DNA of 22,860 nucleotides from Bog-756 sp049517675 (GCA_049517675.1 JBEKRV010000059.1:1-22860), one strand, 5' to 3'; positions 1 to 8,065 are shown, numbered from the stretch's first letter. Made by a program: numbers and translations. Notes: a model not told the origin generated them from the letters alone.

Positions 1-191
1 AGCGGGGCCAGGGCCTCGGCCACCTCGGACACCCGGGCCGACAGGCCGGGGCCGCCCGCACCGGAGGACCCACGGCGACCGGTGGACCCGGTGGCCCGGC
101 CACCGGGACCGCAGAGGGCCCCGCCACCGGGACCGGGGAGGGCGTCGGAACGGCTGTCGGCGAGGCTGTCGGAACAGGTGGCGAGCGCCAT
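1..191 (-). CDS. Possible partial gene at window edge, unknown product
   Basis: An open minus-strand frame runs from an ATG at 191 off the left edge of the window (63 codons seen). Its third codon positions are mostly G or C, as in real genes of this genome. The visible protein starts MALATCSDSLADSRSD, passes through a Gly/Pro/Ser-rich stretch and ends with the helix-like LSARVSEVAEALAP. No family is recognisable. No ribosome binding site is obvious, and the DNA is rich in G/C repeats that could keep frames open by chance. It would lie downstream of the MBL hydrolase in the same direction, with a gap of about 125 bases. Confidence 0.3.
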   Translation of the reverse strand, partial: MALATCSDSLADSRSDALPGPGGGALCGPGGRATGSTGRRGSSGAGGPGLSARVSEVAEALAP

Positions 192-315
192 GGGGCCATG
201 GTTGCCGAGGGGTGTATCAGGGCCACCCGGGGACGGACAGGAGGGTGGACGGAAGGGGGTGGACGGGACGGAGGACGGGAGGGAGCGGACCCGCCATGAA
301 CAGCGGCGCCCGGTA
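192..315. other. Purine-rich intergenic stretch
   Basis: No gene is seen. The plus strand is G-rich between 241 and 287, with five runs of three or more G. A 16-base word (CCATGGTTGCCGAGGG) at 196-211 recurs exactly at 390-405 inside the 3' end of the neighbouring hydrolase gene. Confidence 0.4.
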
Positions 316-1065
316 TCAGCTGCCGAACATGGTCATCCACTGCTCAGGGGTCTTGAGGCGGAACACGTAGTTGTGAGCCCGGGTATCGCCCATGGTTGCC
401 GAGGGCTCGGGCGAGTAGAAATGGCCGGGGTACAGGATCGTGTCGTCGGAGATCCGGGCAAGTCGTGTCATGAGCGACTCGTACATCGCGGCCGGATCGC
501 TTCCGGGAAAGTCCGTTCGCCCGCAGCCGTCGAGGAACAGCGTGTCGCCGGCGATCAGCCTTCCGTCGACCAAGAAGCACTGGCTCCCCGGGGTGTGGCC
601 CGGCGTGTGCACGAGGGTGATCGGGACGCTGCCCACCTGGACGATGTCGCCCCCGACGTGGCTCACCAGATCGCCCTCCCCCACCCCGGTCGAACGCTCG
701 ACCCAGGGAACTTCCTCCGCCTGCACGTGGATGGGCACTTCGATCGAGTCGAGGAGTTTGGTGATCCCCTCGATCCTCCACCCCATCAGATCGCCGCCCA
801 CATGATCAGGGTGGAAGTGGGTGGCGAGGGCCCCCACGCACCGCATGCCGTCGGCGGACAGAATGCCGATGAGGTCATCGATCCCATAGGCCGGGTCGAC
901 GATCACCGCCTCGCCGGTCTCCCGGTCCCCGACCAGATAGACGAAGTTGACCATCTGGCGGGCCACCTGGTCGTCGGTGGCAAAGTCGCGCCCGGCCAGC
1001 AGCTGGCGGAAGTAGAGGCGGTCGTAGGACGTCCGCGTGGTTGATTCGGTCGAAGGGTCGGTCAC
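316..1065 (-). CDS. MBL-fold metallo-hydrolase (glyoxalase II / persulfide dioxygenase-like)
   Basis: The 249-residue protein is a metallo-beta-lactamase-fold hydrolase. The metal motif THFHPDHVGG lies near residues 82-91, followed by HTPGHTPGS and by AGDTLF, which carries the bridging Asp; a late PGH (LYPGHF) supplies the last His. This is the layout of glyoxalase II and ETHE1-type sulfur dioxygenases. Which substrate it uses (a glutathione- or mycothiol-type thioester, or a persulfide) cannot be read from sequence. The start is a GTG at 1065; a TACAGT box six bases upstream suggests a leaderless transcript, although the intervening ggagga is also purine-rich. It is divergent from the acyl-CoA synthetase gene. 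Family call is firm, substrate unknown. Confidence 0.88.
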   Translation of the reverse strand: MTDPSTESTTRTSYDRLYFRQLLAGRDFATDDQVARQMVNFVYLVGDRETGEAVIVDPAYGIDDLIGILSADGMRCVGALATHFHPDHVGGDLMGWRIEGITKLLDSIEVPIHVQAEEVPWVERSTGVGEGDLVSHVGGDIVQVGSVPITLVHTPGHTPGSQCFLVDGRLIAGDTLFLDGCGRTDFPGSDPAAMYESLMTRLARISDDTILYPGHFYSPEPSATMGDTRAHNYVFRLKTPEQWMTMFGS

Positions 1066-1077
1066 TCCTCCACTGTA
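1066..1077 (-). promoter_or_regulatory. Putative -10 box, leaderless start of the MBL hydrolase
   Basis: On the minus strand TACAGT (1077-1072) is followed by six bases and then the GTG start at 1065. This fits TANNNT with the transcript beginning at the start codon. No clear -35 is seen. Confidence 0.45.
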
Positions 1078-1154
1078 CGGTCCGCACGGTTACGGGACGT
1101 GCCGGCGGTACGATCCAGGCCACTCTGCTTTGCGACCGGGGAGATGGCGCTGCG

Positions 1155-2750
1155 ATGACAGGTTCCGACACGACGGCGGTGCACGAGTTCACACAATCGG
1201 CGACCTCGATGCTCCGGCACTGGGCCACCGAGCAACCAGATGCTCCGATGCTCACCCTGAACGGGCTCACGCTCTCCTGGGGTGAGCTCTACGACCGAGC
1301 CAAGCGGGTTGCCAAAGCCCTGGCGACCGAAGGGGTGGTGCCCGGCGAGCGGGTCGCCTTCCTCGACCGAAACAGCATCGAGTACTTCGAGACGTTCTTC
1401 GGCTGCTCGCTGCTCGGGGCGGTCAGCGTGGCGGTGAACTGGCGGCTCGCCCCGATGGAGATGGCGGCGATCGTGGAGGATGCCGGCGCCACTGTGCTCA
1501 TCTACGGACCCGACTACGAGAACGCGGTGGCCGAGTTCTCCCCCCAGGTGACCTCGGTGCGCCGTTACGTCCCGATCACATCGTTCGCCTGCTGGCGCGA
1601 TGCCGGAGTCGCCGGACCGATTCCCGATCCCGGCTTCGAACCTGGCCCCGACGACGTGGTGACCCAGCTCTACACGTCAGGCACCACCGGGCTTCCCAAG
1701 GGGGCCATGATCTCGGGAAGGAACATCCAGACCGTCTTGACCGGAGCGGTCGAGGTCTTCGGTATCCGGAGTGACACCGTCTCGATGGTGGCGATGCCCC
1801 TGTTCCACATCGGAGGGACCGGATGGGCCCTGTCGGGGATGTCGCGTGGTGGCCATTCGGTGATCGTGCGCGACATCGACCCGTCCGACATCCTGCGGAT
1901 CATCCACGAGCACCGGATCACCGAAACGTTCGTCGTCCCCGCGGTCCTCATGTTCCTACTCGGAACTCCCCAGTTGGCCGAAACCGACGTCAGCTCGCTG
2001 CGCACCATCTACTACGGGGCCTCCCCCATCAGCGAGGACGTTTTGGTGAGATCGATGCATGCACTGGGTTGTGACTTCGCCCAGGTCTACGGACTGACCG
2101 AGACCACGGGAGCGATCACCTCGCTGATGCCCGACGACCATGATCCCGATGGCCCCAGGGCCAACCTCCTGCGGTCGGCGGGTCGACCCTTCTCGCATGT
2201 GGAGCTCCGTATCGTGGACTCGGCCACCGGGGAGGAATTGGCCACCGGGTCGGTCGGCGAGGTGATGACCCGGTCCAGTCAGAACATGCTCGGATACTGG
2301 AACAAGCCGGACGAGACCGCGGCGGTCATCTCCGACGATGGGTGGTTCCGAACCGGTGACGCCGGATGGCTGAGCGAAGACGGTTACCTGTTTCTGCACG
2401 ACCGGATCAAGGACATGATCGTGTCGGGCGGCGAGAACGTGTACCCGGCTGAGGTGGAGAATGCCTTGCTCGCCCACCCCGCCGTGGCCGATGCCGCAGT
2501 CATCGGGGTCCCGGACGACCGGTGGGGCGAGACGGTCAAGGCCGTCGTCGTCAGGTCGTCCGACGCCGATGGGGACGACCCGACACTGAGCGCGGACATC
2601 ATCGCCTCAACCAGGCAGCGTCTTGCCCATTACAAGTGCCCGACATCGATCGATTTCGTGGACGCACTGCCCCGCAATCCATCGGGCAAAGTTCTCAAGC
2701 GCGAGCTTCGCGCCCCCTACTGGCGGGGACGGGAGCGCAACATCAGCTGA
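1155..2750 (+). CDS. Acyl-CoA synthetase (AMP-dependent, FadD-type)
   Basis: This 531-residue enzyme belongs to the ANL superfamily: it activates a carboxylic acid with ATP to an acyl-adenylate and passes it to CoA. Visible motifs in order are the phosphate-binding YTSGTTGLPKGA near residue 173, YGLTETTGAI near 311, the GWFRTGD motif near 395, the hinge DRIKDMIVSGGENVYPAEVE, and the C-terminal NPSGKVLKREL carrying the catalytic Lys near 510. The frame is open further upstream, but the ATG at 1155 is preferred because a GGGGAG ribosome site lies 11 bases before it and the N-terminus then matches the family. A TACGAT at 1109-1114 could be its -10. Its chain-length preference is unknown; medium or long fatty acids, or steroid-side-chain acids, are typical of actinobacterial relatives. 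Confidence 0.93.
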   Translation: MTGSDTTAVHEFTQSATSMLRHWATEQPDAPMLTLNGLTLSWGELYDRAKRVAKALATEGVVPGERVAFLDRNSIEYFETFFGCSLLGAVSVAVNWRLAPMEMAAIVEDAGATVLIYGPDYENAVAEFSPQVTSVRRYVPITSFACWRDAGVAGPIPDPGFEPGPDDVVTQLYTSGTTGLPKGAMISGRNIQTVLTGAVEVFGIRSDTVSMVAMPLFHIGGTGWALSGMSRGGHSVIVRDIDPSDILRIIHEHRITETFVVPAVLMFLLGTPQLAETDVSSLRTIYYGASPISEDVLVRSMHALGCDFAQVYGLTETTGAITSLMPDDHDPDGPRANLLRSAGRPFSHVELRIVDSATGEELATGSVGEVMTRSSQNMLGYWNKPDETAAVISDDGWFRTGDAGWLSEDGYLFLHDRIKDMIVSGGENVYPAEVENALLAHPAVADAAVIGVPDDRWGETVKAVVVRSSDADGDDPTLSADIIASTRQRLAHYKCPTSIDFVDALPRNPSGKVLKRELRAPYWRGRERNIS

Positions 2751-2777
2751 TTCTTCTGTGGTTCCGGGCCTGAGCGA

Positions 2778-3089
2778 TCAGAACAGAGCGTCGGATTCCG
2801 CGTCCTCGATCTCTTCGAGCTCTTCATCTTCGGGTTGATCCTGGCCGATCGCCTCGAGGCGGGGAACCAGTTCCTCGACCCGCATCCTCGTGCGGCGCAG
2901 CCGGCGGTCGAGCTCGTCGACGATCTCCGTGGCCCGCTCGAGCTGGTCGACCAGCCGGTCGACATCGACGACTCCGGTCTCGAACTCGGCGATGATCCCG
3001 TCGAGCTCGGCGCCGGCATCCGAGTAGCTGAGATCGGCCACCGGCCTCGCTGCACCGTCATTGTCACTGTTTGCCGATCGAGTGGCCAT
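2778..3089 (-). CDS. xseB: Exodeoxyribonuclease VII small subunit
   Basis: A 103-residue small helical protein matching XseB, which binds in several copies to XseA to make exonuclease VII, a processive single-strand DNase of the cytoplasm. The core LSYSDAGAELDGIIAEFETG followed by VDVDRLVDQLERATEIVDEL is the family's characteristic segment, then comes a helical RRTRMRVEELVPRLEAI and an acidic tail. The ATG at 3089 shares its A with the TGA stop of xseA (TGATG), which indicates translational coupling; a GTG one codon upstream is an alternative. It converges on the acyl-CoA synthetase gene with a 27-base gap. Confidence 0.92.
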   Translation of the reverse strand: MATRSANSDNDGAARPVADLSYSDAGAELDGIIAEFETGVVDVDRLVDQLERATEIVDELDRRLRRTRMRVEELVPRLEAIGQDQPEDEELEEIEDAESDALF

Positions 3090-4477
3090 CACTGGGTTCC
3101 TTCCGTGGTGCTGTCGTTGTCCGTCGGGTTGATCGTGGGCACGCCGGTAACCGAAGAGGCGACCGTGCCGTCAGCCAACTGGGTGACGAGCGCGGCGCCC
3201 GGGGCGATTCCGGCCACCGAGCGGAGCACGGTCCCGGAATCGTCCCGCGTGACCGAGTAGCCCCGCTCGAGTTGACGCTGATAGTCGTAGGCGCCGAGCA
3301 GGCGTCGCCGCTGGACGGCACGCAGCTCCTCCAGCTCGAGTCGCTGGGCCGGGAGTCCACGAAGTCGATGGGACCGGGCGCCCAGCGAACCGACTTCGGC
3401 ACGTACGGCCCGCTCGGCCGCACGGGCCAGCGAGACCCCTGCCGCCACGAGCCGCTCGCCATGGCGGTCGAGTTGGTTTCGGGCGCCGGTAGCCATTGCC
3501 CGCTGATGGGAGGCCAACGTCTTGTCGGCGGTGCGCACACGGTCCTGCGCGATGCGCGCGAGCGACGAGGCGACCGCTTCCACCCCACGCCAATAGTCGA
3601 GTGTCGTCCTTGCCAGTTCCTGGCCACACTCCGTCGGGGTGATGAAGGCGCGGTTGGCCACCTCGTCGGCGACCGACAGGTCGCCGGTATGACCGATCCC
3701 GGTCCAGACGGGTATGTCCGAATTGGCGATGGCTCTGGCCACGGCCTCTTGGTCGAATGCGGCGAGGTCGGCCTTCGACCCACCTCCGCGCACGAGGACG
3801 ATGACGTCGACGGGCTCGTTCTGCAGGTCACGGACGGCCGAGGCGATCATCGTCGGTGCGTCTTTCCCCTGTACGGCGGTCGGGGCCACGGAGACGACGA
3901 AGGCGAGTCCTGATCCCTTCAAGCCGCCCAGGAAGTCGTTGTAACCCTCGGTGCCGGGACTGGCCACGAGACCGACCCGGAGCGGAAGCGAGGGGACCCG
4001 CAGGCGCAGCTGCCGGTCGAAGAGGTTCTCGTCGACAAGGGCCTGGATCAACCGGGCCCGCTCGGCGGCCACCTTCCCCATGAGCGCATCGGTGTCGAGC
4101 TCGGACAGCTTGAAGTCTACGGTGCCGCGCACTTTGTAGAATTCGACTTCGCCCCTCGCCCGCACGACCATGCCGGCCTCGAGGGTGATCCCGAGACGCT
4201 CGAGCGTCGAACGGACACTCCGCCACCGGTTGGCCCAGCACTTGACGCTCAGCGTCGGTGCGGCGCTCGACTGCGAGTTGGCCGGGTCGACCAGGTCGAT
4301 GAAGCAGTGGCCGTTGGCGTTCACCTTGAGCGAACGGATCTCTCCGGTGATCCACACTTCTTCGGGGAAGGTCGAACGCACCGCTCGGTCCACCCGGGCG
4401 TAGAGATCGGTGATCGTCAGTGCCCGGGCAGCGCCGTGGTCGGCGATCAGACTCTGTGCGCGTGATTCGAGGGACAC
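3089..4477 (-). CDS. xseA: Exodeoxyribonuclease VII large subunit
   Basis: The catalytic subunit of exonuclease VII. An N-terminal OB fold (VWITGEIRSL, then GHCFIDLVDP) precedes the nuclease domain with SPGTEGYNDFL, APTAVQGKDAP, VLVRGGGSKADL and GHTGDLSVADEVA. These align with the Asp, Arg, His and Asp positions known to matter in the E. coli enzyme; the E. coli GHETD reads GHTGD here. A long helical segment follows, then the C-terminal LERGYSVTRDDSG. From the GTG at 4477 the protein has 462 residues, normal for the family. The frame stays open to 4897, but that part is antisense to rnpB. An ATG at 4516 is the alternative start (475 residues). The GTG is preferred because TATCCT lies exactly six bases upstream. 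It is co-transcribed with xseB. Confidence 0.93.
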   Translation of the reverse strand: MSLESRAQSLIADHGAARALTITDLYARVDRAVRSTFPEEVWITGEIRSLKVNANGHCFIDLVDPANSQSSAAPTLSVKCWANRWRSVRSTLERLGITLEAGMVVRARGEVEFYKVRGTVDFKLSELDTDALMGKVAAERARLIQALVDENLFDRQLRLRVPSLPLRVGLVASPGTEGYNDFLGGLKGSGLAFVVSVAPTAVQGKDAPTMIASAVRDLQNEPVDVIVLVRGGGSKADLAAFDQEAVARAIANSDIPVWTGIGHTGDLSVADEVANRAFITPTECGQELARTTLDYWRGVEAVASSLARIAQDRVRTADKTLASHQRAMATGARNQLDRHGERLVAAGVSLARAAERAVRAEVGSLGARSHRLRGLPAQRLELEELRAVQRRRLLGAYDYQRQLERGYSVTRDDSGTVLRSVAGIAPGAALVTQLADGTVASSVTGVPTINPTDNDSTTEGTQ

Positions 4478-4489
4478 GGGGCCAGGATA
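4478..4489 (-). promoter_or_regulatory. Putative -10 box, leaderless start of xseA
   Basis: Minus-strand TATCCT (4489-4484) is followed by six bases and GTG at 4477. If real, translation starts at the transcript's first base and the upstream ATG at 4516 is not used. Confidence 0.4.
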
Positions 4490-4594
4490 GAACGCGGGTG
4501 GGTCGGACCGGCCCATCAGCACGGAGCGGGCCCGGTGGTGACCCAACGACCGACCCTGGTTCTTCCGGTCCGTCCTGTGGGACCATGGGAGCGA

Positions 4595-4988
<394 letters not shown>

Positions 4989-5039
4989 CACACTCCCTGG
5001 CTACAGTGCAATTTATGGCCTCTGACCTGGGCTTTCATC

Positions 5040-5129
5040 TGTCCGTTGTTGTCCGTCACTGTCCGCCAGTGTCCGCAAAAGTCCTCAAATTCTGAGGACT
5101 TTTTGAGGACCTGAGGACCTATTGAGGAC
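5040..5129 (+). repeat. Phased array of GTCC(G/T)CA-type repeats before the integrase
   Basis: TGTCCG occurs at 5040, 5050, 5060 and 5070, exactly ten bases apart. A fifth unit (AGTCCTCAAA) follows in phase at 5080. The motif then turns round: TGAGGAC appears at 5093, 5104, 5112 and 5123. The fifth forward unit and the first reverse one form a perfect inverted repeat (GTCCTCA, five-base spacer, TGAGGAC; 5081-5099). Such arrays between a chromosomal gene and an integrase are usually arm-type binding sites for the integrase or its excision factor, or an operator; which one is inference. Confidence 0.75.
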
Positions 5130-5187
5130 AGATCCGGGCCCCGGGACGAGGTCGGCAATCCCTGGTGCGAGAGGAGTGGAGGAACCG

Positions 5188-6272
5188 ATGGCGAGCATCG
5201 ACCGACGACAGGACGGGCACTACCGGGCGAGGTGGCGCGAGTACCCGGGAGGTCCCCAGAAGACGAAGCAATTCCGGCGCAAGAAGGACGCCGAGCTCTT
5301 CCTCGACGCCATCCGAGGTGACCTCGCCCACGGGCGGAAGTCGACCCGGCCGGTGGGCGCACGCGCTTCCAGGTTTACGCCGAGCAGTGGAGGCTCGGAC
5401 AGGTCCACCGGCCGAGCACCGCCGCCCAGGCCGAGAGCTACCTGCGCCTCCACGCCTACCCCACCCTCGGCCACCGTCTGCTCGGTTCCATCCGGCGCAG
5501 CGAGGTCCAGGCGTGGGTGAAGGGACGAAGTGAGGTCCTGGCCCCGGGCTCGGTCGAGGTGGTCTACCGGTGGGTGGTCGCCGTCTTCAAGGCCGCTGTC
5601 GGCGACCAGCTCATCGCCGCGTCACCGTGCAACCGCATCGCCCTTCCAAAGCGCGACGTCGGCGAGGTCGTGCCCCTGACCGCCGAGCAGGTGGAGGCCA
5701 TGGCCGGCGCCTGCCCCGACCGGTACCGGGCGCTCATCGTGCTCGCCGCCGGCACCGGACTCCGCCAAGGCAAGTGCTTCGGACTGACCGTCGACCGTGT
5801 CGACTTCCTCCACCGCCAGGTACGGTTCAACCGCCAGCTCGTCGGCGCCCGGGCCGGCGTGCCCGAGTTCGGTCCTCCCAAGAGCAAGGCCGGCTTCCGC
5901 ACCGTGCCGCTCCCCGACGTCGTGGCCGACGTCCTGGCCGAGCATCTCGGCCGCTACCGGCGGGGCCCGGCGGATCTCGTCTTCACGAACACCCACGGCA
6001 CGCCGATGCGCCGGAGCCCGGCCGGTGAGATATGGCGCCGTGCGGCGGCGAAGGCCGACCTCCCGGCCTGGGCCACCTTCCACGATCTCCGCCACTTCTA
6101 CGCGTCCCTCCTCATCAGCCGCGGCTGTTCGGTCAAGACCGTCCAGCGCCGACTCGGCCACCAGTCGGCCATGGAGACCCTCGACACGTACGGACATCTC
6201 TGGCCCGACAGCGATGACGAGACCCGGAATGCCGTCGACCTCGTGCTGGCCGGCGTGAGCCGGACTGGTTGA
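5188..6272 (+). pseudogene. Tyrosine-family site-specific integrase, frameshifted
   Basis: A phage- or island-type integrase of about 361 residues once one missing base is restored. The first frame starts at ATG 5188 (GGAGG ribosome site six bases upstream) and gives the arm-binding N-domain (MASIDRRQDGHYRARW ... RRKKDAELFLDAIRGDLAHG). Near 5338-5342 one base is missing; the protein continues in another frame as VDPAGGRTRFQVYAEQW, the core-binding domain, and the catalytic domain. Catalytic residues are intact: Arg in TGLRQG, a Lys in PPKSKAGFRTVPLP, HDLRH, LGH and the Tyr in DTYGHL. The usual GLRxGE reads GLRQGK. The second frame alone (5517-6272) lacks the N-domain. Convergent with hepT. 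A sequencing error is possible. Confidence 0.85.
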
Positions 6273-6292
6273 CGAGGCCCGAGCACCAGCAG

Positions 6293-6615
6293 TCAGCGAC
6301 CGGTCATCCGGCGCACTGGCGCCTCGAGGGCCGGGAGGTCCTCCTCGATGGTGCGCTGGACGACGGCGTGGGAGGTGTCGAAGTAGTGGTGGGCCAGCCG
6401 GTCGCGCAGGCGGGCGATGCCCTGCCAGGGGACGTCCGGCTCGGCGGCGAGCACCTCCGGCAGATGTCCTTGACCGCTTCGCCGATCTCGACGAGGCGCA
6501 TGCGCACGGCATCGAAGACGAGTCCGTCCTCGAGGCTGCCCCGCCGGAGGTGCCCGCGTATGGCGGCGATTGCTCCGAGCACGTTCTGGAGGCGTGCATC
6601 GTCATGACGGCTCAC
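6293..6615 (-). pseudogene. hepT: HepT-like toxin (HEPN ribonuclease), frameshifted
   Basis: A HEPN-domain toxin of the HepT/MntA (type VII) toxin-antitoxin family, about 107 residues if repaired. It starts at a GTG at 6615, overlapping the mntA stop by four bases (GTGA). The first part, SRHDDARLQNVLGAIAAI then FDAVRMRLVEIGEAVKDI, is typical HepT. Near 6463 one base is missing: the downstream frame gives PEVLAAEPDVPWQGIARLRD, then RLAHHYFDTSHAVV, with stop at 6293-6295. The active-site RX4HXY motif (RDRLAHHY) lies after the break, so the protein as read is toxin-dead. Its Tyr is the residue that MntA AMPylates in studied systems. Loss of the toxin with retention of the antitoxin is a common decay route; a sequencing error is the alternative. 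Confidence 0.83.
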
Positions 6616-7142
6616 AGGGAGATGGCGTCCCGGTCGACCTCGGCCCTGACGTCCGGCCGAAGACCGTCGGAGGTCACGAGGTCGACCTTGGCACCGAGGA
6701 GCTCCTCCAGCTCGTGCTCGAGCTGTCCGAGAGCGAAGAGGCCGGTGCTCGGCGGGACTTCAACCACGAGGTCGATATCGCTCGTACCCTCGTCTTCGCC
6801 CCGGGCGACGCTTCCGAACACCCGGACGGACCCGACTCCGTACCGTGCAGCGCACTCCCTGACCGCCGACCGGTGACGACGCAGCCGACGCCCGAGCCGG
6901 GTGTCCGGGAGCCCGAGCTCGGCGGACGTGTGGCGCTCGAGGCCCAGTTTCAGATCGTTCCCCGTGGCCGCGACCAGGCGGACCAGCGTCGAGAGGGCGG
7001 GCTCGCGGTGACCGGATTCGTAGGCGCTGATCACGCTCTGCGCCACGCCCGCCCGATCTGCGAGTTCCTGCTGAGTGAGGCGAGAACTCCGTCTGGCCAC
7101 CCGGAGAAGGGTGCCAGCTGTGGGTCCTCGGGCGGTGTCCAC
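6612..7142 (-). CDS. mntA: MntA-type antitoxin: HTH (Xre) fused to a minimal nucleotidyltransferase
   Basis: A 176-residue two-domain protein. Residues about 12-65 are an Xre-type helix-turn-helix (LTQQELADRAGVAQSVISAY, then ESGHREPALSTL). Residues about 85-176 are a minimal nucleotidyltransferase with the metal motif GSVARGEDEGTSDIDLVVE and a further Asp in AKVDLVTSDGL. In characterised HepT/MntA pairs the antitoxin AMPylates the toxin's active-site Tyr. The added HTH suggests that this antitoxin also represses its own operon. The GTG start at 7142 lies six bases after TAATAT, so the mRNA is probably leaderless. It overlaps hepT and is intact, unlike the toxin. Chromosomal homologues are often annotated only as HTH proteins. 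Confidence 0.87.
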   Translation of the reverse strand: MDTARGPTAGTLLRVARRSSRLTQQELADRAGVAQSVISAYESGHREPALSTLVRLVAATGNDLKLGLERHTSAELGLPDTRLGRRLRRHRSAVRECAARYGVGSVRVFGSVARGEDEGTSDIDLVVEVPPSTGLFALGQLEHELEELLGAKVDLVTSDGLRPDVRAEVDRDAISL

Positions 7143-7178
7143 TGCGACATATTATCACTGATTGTCTATATCTGTCCT
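7143..7178 (-). promoter_or_regulatory. Promoter of the mntA-hepT operon
   Basis: Minus-strand AGGACA (7178-7173), an 18-base spacer, then TAATAT (7154-7149) and six bases to the GTG start. The region is notably AT-rich compared with its surroundings. An operator for the HTH part of MntA would be expected here, but no clear palindrome was found over the -10. Confidence 0.5.
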
Positions 7179-7179
7179 A

Positions 7180-7199
7180 CTCTCCCTTTACCGGGAGAG
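7180..7199. repeat. Short perfect inverted repeat
   Basis: CTCTCCC, six-base loop TTTACC, GGGAGAG. It abuts the upstream side of the mntA -35 region, between two divergent genes. It could be an operator or a small hairpin; there is no T-run, so a terminator is less likely. Confidence 0.5.
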
Positions 7200-7276
7200 A
7201 CGCATACTCGTTGAGCTGCGTATTCTCCTGCGGTGCCCTCGAGCCCGATCATCCGAGAAACGTGACAGCCGGGTCG

Positions 7277-7288
7277 TAGGTTCGGACC
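7277..7288 (+). promoter_or_regulatory. Putative -10 box, leaderless start of the small basic protein
   Basis: TAGGTT (7277-7282) followed by six bases and ATG at 7289, the same layout as several other genes in the window. No convincing -35. Confidence 0.4.
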
Positions 7289-7534
7289 ATGGGGAAGGCC
7301 AGCCGACGTAGGCGCGAGCGAGGTGCAGCCCGATCATCGGCGGAACCGGTACGTCACGAGCTGGAGGTCCAGGTCTCCTCCGGTGCGGGATCGGTCATCA
7401 CTAGTGGCGCCTCCGGGACTGGGAGCGAATGGGGTGGTCGGAGGGTCGGCGCTGGCCGCCCACGCCTCTATGCCACTGCGGCGGAACGTCAAGCTGCGTA
7501 CCGAGCACGCCGGAAGGCCAACCCTGCCGGCTAA
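7289..7534 (+). CDS. Small basic protein of unknown function
   Basis: An 81-residue protein starting MGKASRRRRERGAARSS, with a low-complexity Ser/Gly middle and a conserved-looking C-terminus GAGRPRLYATAAERQAAYRA. Endings of this GRPR(x)YA(x)xAERQxAYR type occur in many small proteins near integrases and on plasmids in actinobacteria; their function is not known, though the basic charge and the GRPR AT-hook-like core suggest DNA or RNA binding. The ATG is six bases after a TAGGTT box. It is divergent from mntA and lies inside the degraded island. It is short, so it could be a remnant of a longer gene. Confidence 0.55.
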   Translation: MGKASRRRRERGAARSSAEPVRHELEVQVSSGAGSVITSGASGTGSEWGGRRVGAGRPRLYATAAERQAAYRARRKANPAG

Positions 7535-7649
7535 CCGGTTTTGGACCTAGGGGGCGAGCCGCCAGCTGGCGGCGCGTCAGTGTCGGCTGCGTCCACGGAC
7601 CCAATCGTTGGACTCAAGCCTCTCTGAACTGCCAGCAGCTGCCCCCCGT
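7535..7649. other. Short stretch between the small gene and the RCC1 remnant
   Basis: No gene is seen. It may hold further eroded RCC1-like sequence, since the next unit begins abruptly, but no clear repeat motif can be read. Confidence 0.3.
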
Positions 7650-8065
7650 CCCGGCGATCAGGGCTCAGCCGTCCCGGTGGCCGTGGTGGGCGTAGGTGAT
7701 GAGGCACACTCTCCGGCGTGGCCAGCGTCATCAGTGACGGTATCGGCTTCTGCGCCGTCGCCTCCTCGGGTGGCTTGGACCGCTGGGGAAACGGCACCTT
7801 GGGCCAGCTTGGAAACGGGACTCGCTACGTGTCCGGTGGACGTGGATCCGCCGTCCCGGTTGCCGTCGTGGGTCCGGACGACGTGGGCACACTTTCCGCA
7901 GTGGCCGGGGCCGTCGGCGAAGGGGACGGCTTCTGCGCGCTGCTCGACTCGGAGGCCGTCGACTATTGGGGGGTCGACACGGACGGCCAACTCGGGAACG
8001 GGATCGTCTACCAACCCGGCAAACAGGGTTCCGACATTCCTGTGGCCGTCGACGACGTGGGCCGA
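7650..8065 (+). pseudogene. Fragment of an RCC1-repeat (beta-propeller) protein
   Basis: Three units of about 182 bases (61 residues) follow each other, each with the RCC1 pattern: (S)AVPVAVVG or DIPVAVDD, G-T-L-S-x-V-A, GFCAL, W-G, GQLGNG. The first unit reads GSAVPVAVVGVGDE in one frame and then, near 7701, needs one extra base to continue as GTLSGVASVISDG (the T and L still present at DNA level) in the frame that holds the rest. Aligning unit one with unit two at DNA level shows the missing base directly. No start codon or signal peptide remains and the repeats stop abruptly near 8065. Intact relatives are secreted or surface seven-bladed propellers. The open frame continues to 8170, but that part is antisense to the next gene. 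Confidence 0.72.

Noticed and set aside
241..287. Possible G-quadruplex
   Set aside because: Five G-runs exist but the loops are up to nine bases long; in such GC-rich DNA this is weak evidence.
82..1044. Long plus-strand open frame opposite the MBL hydrolase
   Set aside because: It is antisense to a gene with clear metal-binding motifs and reads as low-complexity Pro/His/Gly/Arg sequence.
5040..5129. CRISPR-like array
   Set aside because: Units are only 6-10 bases, without spacers of constant length and with no cas genes nearby.
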